DNA of 64,000 nucleotides from assembly GCF_031143425.1 (NCBI RefSeq), contig NC_090445.1:1196260691-1196324690 (forward strand). The letters run 5' to 3'. How positions within the stretch are numbered: position 1 is the stretch's first letter; every line of letters starts with the position of its first letter. The DNA is from Pleurodeles waltl. Taxonomy: Eukaryota > Chordata > Amphibia > Caudata > Salamandridae. The position numbers were made by a program, and so were the translations under genes. The notes below the pieces were generated by a model, which saw only the letters and a program-made list of their open reading frames with translations, searched no databases and was not told the origin of the DNA. Of this stretch, positions 58,912 to 64,000 are shown piece after piece.

Positions 58912-59955
58912 TGTTAGAAATGGGGTCTTTGGTTGGCGCGTCGATTTTTCAGCCACAGATCAGAGTTGCGTCGATCTTTTTCCCTCACGGCGTTCTGTGC
59001 GTGGATTTCTTCCTCTTAGGCTGCCATCTTCTCCTTTCAGGGTCCCAGGAACTGGATGGGCACCACTTGGCAGAGTAGGTGTCTCTCCAGAGATTCCAGG
59101 TGCTGGCAGAAATAGGTCTTTGCTGTCCCTGAGACTTCAAACAACAGGAGGCAAGAACTAAATCAAGCTCTTGGAGATCTTCACAAGATGGAAGGCACAC
59201 AAAGTCCAGTCTTTGCCCTCTTACTCTGGCAGAAGCAGCAACTGCAGGATAGCTCCACAAAGCACAGTCACAGACAGGGCAGCTCTTCTTCCTCAGCTCG
59301 TCAGCTCTTCTCCAGGCAGAGGTTCCTCTTGGTTTCGAGAATTGTTTTAAAGTCTGTGGTTTTGGGTGTCCTTCTTATACCCAATTTCTCCTCTAAAGTA
59401 GGCCTACTTCAAAGCAAAGTCTCTCTTGAATGGGAAATCCTGTTTTTCCCAGGCCAGGCCCCAGACACTCACCAGGGGGTTTGGAGACTGCATTGTGTGA
59501 GGGCAGGCACAGCCCTTTCAGGTGTGAGTGATCACTCCTCCCCTCCCTCCTAGCACAGATGGCTCATCAGGAAATTAAGACTACACCCCAGTTCCCTATG
59601 TGTCACTGTCTTGTGTGTGGTGCAACCAACCCAACTGTCAAACTGACCCAGACAGGGAATCCACAAACAGGCATAGTCACAAAAATGGTATAAGCCAAAA
59701 AAAATATGCTCACTTTCTAAAAGTGGCATTTTCAAACACACAATCTTAAAATCAACTTTACTTAAAGATGTATTTTTGAATTGTGAGCTCAGAGACCCCA
59801 AACTCCACATGTCCATCCACTCCCAAAGGGAATCTACACTTTATTCAGATTTAAAGGTAGCCCCCATGTTAACATATGAGAGGGACAGGCCTTGTAACAG
59901 TGAAAAACTTATTTTAGCAATATTTCACTGCAGGACATATAAAACACATTACTAT

Positions 59956-60573
59956 GGGCCTCATTCCGACCCTGGCGGTCATAGACCGCCAGGGCCGCGG
60001 GTGACGGAAGCACCGCCAACAGGCTGGCGGTGCTTCCTTGCCCATTCTGACCGCGGCGGTAAAGCCGTGGTCAGAAAACCGGGTCCGGCGGTTTCCCCCG
60101 GCTGGGCGAATCCGCCATAGCGGCTCTGCAAGCAGCGCCGCCATGGGGATTCTGACCCCCTTACCGCCAGCCTGTTTCTGCCGGACTTTACCGTCAGGAA
60201 CAGGATGGCGGGAACGGGTGTCCTGGGGCCCCTGGGGGCCCCTGCACTGCCCATGCCGATGGCATGGGCAGTGCAGGGGCCCCCTAACAGGGCCCCAGCA
60301 TGCTTTTCACTGTCTGCCTAGCAGACAGTGAAAAGCGCGACGGGTGCAACTGCACCCGTCGCACACCTGCAACACCGCCGGCTCCATTCGGAGCCGGCTT
60401 CAGTGTTGCAGGCCCCTTTCCCGCTGGGCCGGCGGGCACTACCTTAGGTAGCGCCCGCCGGCCCAGTGGGAAAGTTGGAATGGCCCCAGCGGTCTTTTGA
60501 CCGCGGGGCGGCCAAATGGCGGTTCCCTCCAGGCGGGCGGCAACCGCCGCCCGCCGGGGTCAGAATGACCCCC
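59956..60573. mobile_element. GC-rich hairpin-chain MITE, copy 4, complete
   Basis: 618 bp, flanked by TAT at 59953-59955 and 60574-60576. The inverted ends GGGCCTCATTCCGACCCTGG and, in reverse complement, GGGGGTCATTCTGACCCCGG are strongly matched. It is very CpG-rich. Ordered hairpins match copy 1: the GCACTGCCCATGCC stem (60234-60284), the CTTTTCACTGTCTGC/GCAGACAGTGAAAAG stem (60302-60335), CCGGCTC/GAGCCGG, and CCCGCTGGGCCGGCGGG...CCCGCCGGCCCAGTGGG. It is inserted in an LTR. No coding sequence. Confidence 0.9.
60234..60284. repeat. Perfect 24-bp-stem hairpin, GAT loop
   Basis: Arms 60234-60257 and 60261-60284 are exact reverse complements. The stem shares its sequence with the 6494-6550 hairpin; only the loop and outermost bases differ. 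Confidence 0.95.
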
Positions 60574-61031
60574 TATATGTCCTACCTTAATCATACACTG
60601 CACCCTGCCCTTGGGGCTACCTAGGGCCTACCTTAGGGGTTCCTTACATGTAAGAAAAGGGAAGGTCGAATTTACAGTTTAAAACTGCACACACAGCCAC
60701 TGCAGTGGCAGGTCTGATACATGATTGCAGAGCTACTTATGTGGGTGGCACAACCAGTGCTGCAGGCCCACTAGTAGCATTTGATTTACAGGCCCTGGGC
60801 ACCTCTAGTGCACTGTACTAGGGACTTACTAATAAATCAAATATGCCAATCGTGGATAAGCCAATTACATACACATTTTGTAAAGGAGCACTTGCACTTT
60901 AGCACTGGTTAGCAGTGGTAAAGTGCCCAGAGTAACAAAAACAGCAAAATCAGAGTCCAGCACACATCAACAACCTGGGAAACAGAAGCAAAAATTTAAG
61001 GGAGACCACTCCAAGGATGAAAAGTGTAACA

Positions 61032-63101
61032 ACACCATTATCTTGCTCCATAGTATGTTTCTATTTAATAAATCAATACTGCTTTTAAATCAGTGATTTC
61101 CACATAGAAGGTGCCCTTATTTTTGACTGAGTACTTTTCAGATACATGTTTTAAGGTTAAACATGCACCAGTCATGGAGTAATTCCTTCCAGAGTCTGTT
61201 TGGAGATTGGCCAATATTTCCTTTGTCTCCACACATTCCTCAATACTTTTTAAGAGCTGTCTTGCAAACATATTGCCAGGAATACCCATTAGAGCAATCA
61301 CTCTGAAACTTTATGCTAGACTTTTGATAGGTGGGAATCTGTATACTTCTTCTCCAGGAGTGAAAACTGGTGTTGTTTTTTATTACTTCATCAATGAGTG
61401 GTTTTAGCAGTGATCCTAGCGGTTTTCTTGGATCTTCACTATAATTGGTGAGATCCCACATGGTCATTGAGCCCTAGAAGAGTAGACAGATTTATTAAGT
61501 CCTCTAAATATTTTCCTATGGAGGATATAGGTTATCATTGGAGCTATCAACATCTGTCCAGCTTTGCTTATTCATTATCCAAATCTCTGAACCCTTAACA
61601 GGATAGTCCAATTCCATGTTGTATATTACCATTAATATATACATATTAGTTATATATTTAAACCAATCTTTCTCTGCCACAGATAGGCCTGTAATGTGCT
61701 ACGTTTTTAGTAAACTTTATTATTTGATCAATAAAAACCATAACAAATAGGTATGAAAGCAAATAAATAGCAATTTGATATTCAAAGTCCAGTATGCAAT
61801 ATACAAATATGAGCTTAAGAAAGAAAATCTGTTTAGTATTAAAAACAATTTTAAAAGTTAAAAATAGCTGCCCGCACCACCAGCAGCCTTGTTGGCTGGT
61901 TTTAATCCCAGCCGTTATCCACATGTTGGATACCTGACTATATTTAAAATGCCCCTTCTGCCTTTTACCCCTGAATTGAGAGTGCTATACATGGTTCCGT
62001 TTGCCTTTCAGATCAATTTCTCATCCCCAGGCCAGCTGACCTGCTCATCACAGATTGCTTATGGCAGGGTGCTGCTTCAGTTATTGGACCAGGCTGACAC
62101 CTGAGTTCATTAACAAATTTTGAACATCTTGCCAGGACCCATGGTGCAGCATTCGTGAAGCATATTGAGCATGCTTCCTGGCACTGCGCACCCCTTGAGC
62201 GAGAAGGGTCGGCTTGAGCAGTAGTCTCTGTTGGATGTCTAATTTGGGGCAGCAGCACAACAAGTACAGCCATGATTTGTTTCTAGATTTGCATAGCCTG
62301 CATTCCCCTGTTCCTCCTTGGCCGGCCTAGGCTGGATTAAAGTCTTTTACTGGTAACGCCAAAAGTTGCATGTGCAAGATCTTTCTACTTGTTTTCACGT
62401 TTATGTCTACCAGAAGATATGTTGCAGCTTTCCAGCCTGCTAAGAGGCATTCAGGGTCTGAACAGGGGCCGAGTTATCTAGTGATAAGCCGTGCTCCTTT
62501 GAGCACTCCCTCCATTGCCGATTTAAGGCTTTTTTCAGGCTGAATATGAAACATCCCCTGTTCAGAGGGCTGATTCCTTTACCTGGAGGGACATAATAGT
62601 GTTTGTTAATTGATTAGATCACATATTACCTGGGTCTCAAAGATACATTTCAAATGGGCCTTTAGTGAAGTGGTAGGAGCCTTCATTGTCCCAATATAAT
62701 ATTGCAATAGTGAGGCTTTGCCGTCTACTGAATGATTCATGAGGCTGAATTCTAGTCCTAAACTTGTGTATTGTGGCTGTTGGAATATTTTTTTATAGGA
62801 GGTGCAATGAATGGGCTCCAGGACAGAGGCTAGGGCTCCTGGTTAGGTGCAATGGCCATACTTCAAGGCTGGAAGAAGTGTTGAGTTTATTACAATGAGT
62901 ATGGAGGTGGCAGATGCACTGCTTAATAGCAAATTCAGTTGACTGATCCTTGCTTTTTGAGAGGCCGCATGTGTTCTGTAGGTTAGCTGTTTTCACTGAA
63001 CCAAACACCCTGATAGTTATATTTCCTCTGTATGTAAATTGGCATGCTACTCCGGGGGCAAGTTAGATTCTTTTTGTTCTGGTATATTCAAACTTAAGGA
63101 C
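61032..63101. other. Unassigned sequence
   Basis: No gene recognised. 61860-62350 has minus-strand open frames (60-86 codons) with a cysteine-rich stretch that might be retrotransposon debris, but no motif is firm. Confidence 0.4.
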
Positions 63102-63345
63102 CTTTGTTCGATTCAATGAAGGACTCCTAGTCTCACTCCCATGGTGAAGACTGGTTAATGAGTCTAAGCAATTTCTGTCCAACTGCGTGTCTGTCTCCAC
63201 AACACAAACTAGGGTTTACCTTCTGCTGGTCCACAAGGGTTCAACTAAGTTCTGATTCAGTGAAGGACTCTTAGTCACACTCCCATGGGAAAGGTTGATT
63301 TATGCCTCTAAGCAAATGTTGTTTGCCTGCATGCCCCTGTCCACA
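63102..63345. repeat. Tandem duplication, about 144-bp period
   Basis: GATTCAATGAAGGACTCCTA at 63110 recurs as GATTCAGTGAAGGACTCTTA at 63254. CACTCCCATGG and TCTAAGCAA follow in each copy. Confidence 0.85.
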
Positions 63346-64000
63346 ATGCATCTGGCAACTCCAGAGAGAGGCACCAGACTGACCACCTGCGCTCCCAACA
63401 TTACAGGAACAGACCACGACCCAACTACTTCAGCCCCATGATGATCCACGTTTGGTGAAGTAGTAGATGGAGCTCTAGATGTGACCGGTTGTGGGGCCCC
63501 CTTGGTGGAGTTCTTCTTCATGTGCGCATTATGTTGTAATCGAGTGGGCTGACCTTATTTTACAATGTTGGCACAAAAGGCTGGAGGCAAGATTGTTGTC
63601 TTTTTTGGTTGCACAATTATGGGTTCAAATTTTGTTTGATTGGGTCGGATGTATGTTGCTGTTGTATTAGATTCCTTAAACCCCAACCAGTTCCGTTTCA
63701 ATAGTCGTCATTTCTTTGTCTGTTTCTTCTGAGTTTTTTTTTTTCTCTGCTTGATAGGGTATATACTGATGGTGGGTTTGGTGCTATTGGGTTTACCGAA
63801 GCCTCGTGTTGCTCTCTTGTTCGTATAGGTTCTGTGGTGGTCTGACTGTGTCGACTCAGTCTCTGCAGAATGTTCGATGGTGGGAGAAGCTGCCGGGAGA
63901 CCAAGGGAGTGATTTGAAAAGACAAATGATTCATTCATGATTTCATAATCGATAGTTGAAGTTGCCACCGGTAGATCTAATGTGTGATTTGGTGATGTAA
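63346..64000 (-). other. Open minus-strand frames of unknown nature at window end
   Basis: Minus-strand frames at 63300-63521 (73 codons) and 63708-63968 (86 codons, Ser/Thr-rich with a lysine-rich tail ending KKKTQKKQTKK) could be the N-terminal part of a LINE ORF1, which is often of this composition. I recognise no motif, and the window ends here. They are equally likely to be accidental. Confidence 0.25.

Larger units (their letters stand above)
58912..61031 (-). mobile_element. Large-family LTR in minus orientation, interrupted by a MITE
   Basis: On the plus strand it runs from TGTTAGAAATGGGG to AAGTGTAACA, the reverse complement of a TG...CA LTR whose end matches CATTTCTAACA at 49494. 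The reverse complement of the 20-mer CTACTAGTGGGCCTGCAGCA lies at 60758-60777, and blocks such as AGGGCCTACCTTAGGGG, ATTTGATTTACAGGCCC and AGTGCCCAGAG parallel the other copies. Without the inserted MITE it is about 1.5 kb. Flanks ACATG and ACACC match in only three of five bases, so the target duplication is eroded or absent. Confidence 0.8.

Overview
This window reads as non-coding DNA from a very large, repeat-swollen vertebrate genome. I find no convincing host protein-coding gene, rRNA, tRNA or CRISPR array. The mixture is: palindromic Harbinger-like MITEs built from chains of hairpins, DIRS-like and non-LTR retrotransposon debris, kilobase-scale LTRs, TTAA-flanked and TA-flanked DNA transposons, and long microsatellites. 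This mixture resembles salamander DNA, most like a newt such as Pleurodeles. That assignment is inference from memory of repeat families, not a database match.

Layout. 1-688 is the 3' part of a Tc1-like transposon with a 154-bp internal deletion. 0.7-14 kb is mostly unassigned sequence with one GC-rich MITE (6236-6776) and a duplicated segment around an (AT)n tract (12.9-13.5 kb). 14.2-16.8 kb holds two hairpin-rich Harbinger-like elements, one of them split by about 1 kb of foreign sequence. 17.3-22.3 kb is a long dead LINE on the minus strand with ORF1-like, endonuclease, reverse transcriptase and zinc-finger parts still legible. 24.4-30.1 kb has two LTR fragments, a DIRS-like ORF1 remnant and two adjacent MITEs inside A-rich sequence.

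33-43.5 kb is a nested stack. A second minus-strand LINE has been split by a 155-bp Harbinger MITE, by a 5.3-kb TTAA-flanked (piggyBac-type) element carrying two satellite arrays, by a 325-bp-unit tandem array and, probably, by a large GC-rich MITE. 46.5-49.5 kb is a nearly 3-kb solo LTR with a perfect 5-bp target-site duplication. 50.6-52.2 kb is a complete Tc1-like transposon with an uninterrupted 338-codon transposase of unusual DD37E spacing, sitting in the middle of a self-complementary microsatellite. 53.6-54.9 kb is a third LINE fragment. 58.9-61.0 kb is another LTR of the 46.5-kb family, inverted and interrupted by a GC-rich MITE. The rest is unassigned.

The elements do not work together as a pathway; their order of insertion is the story. 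The only coding region that looks able to make a full protein is the Tc1-like transposase. The most unusual object is the 35.25-40.57 kb TTAA-flanked element with two internal satellites.
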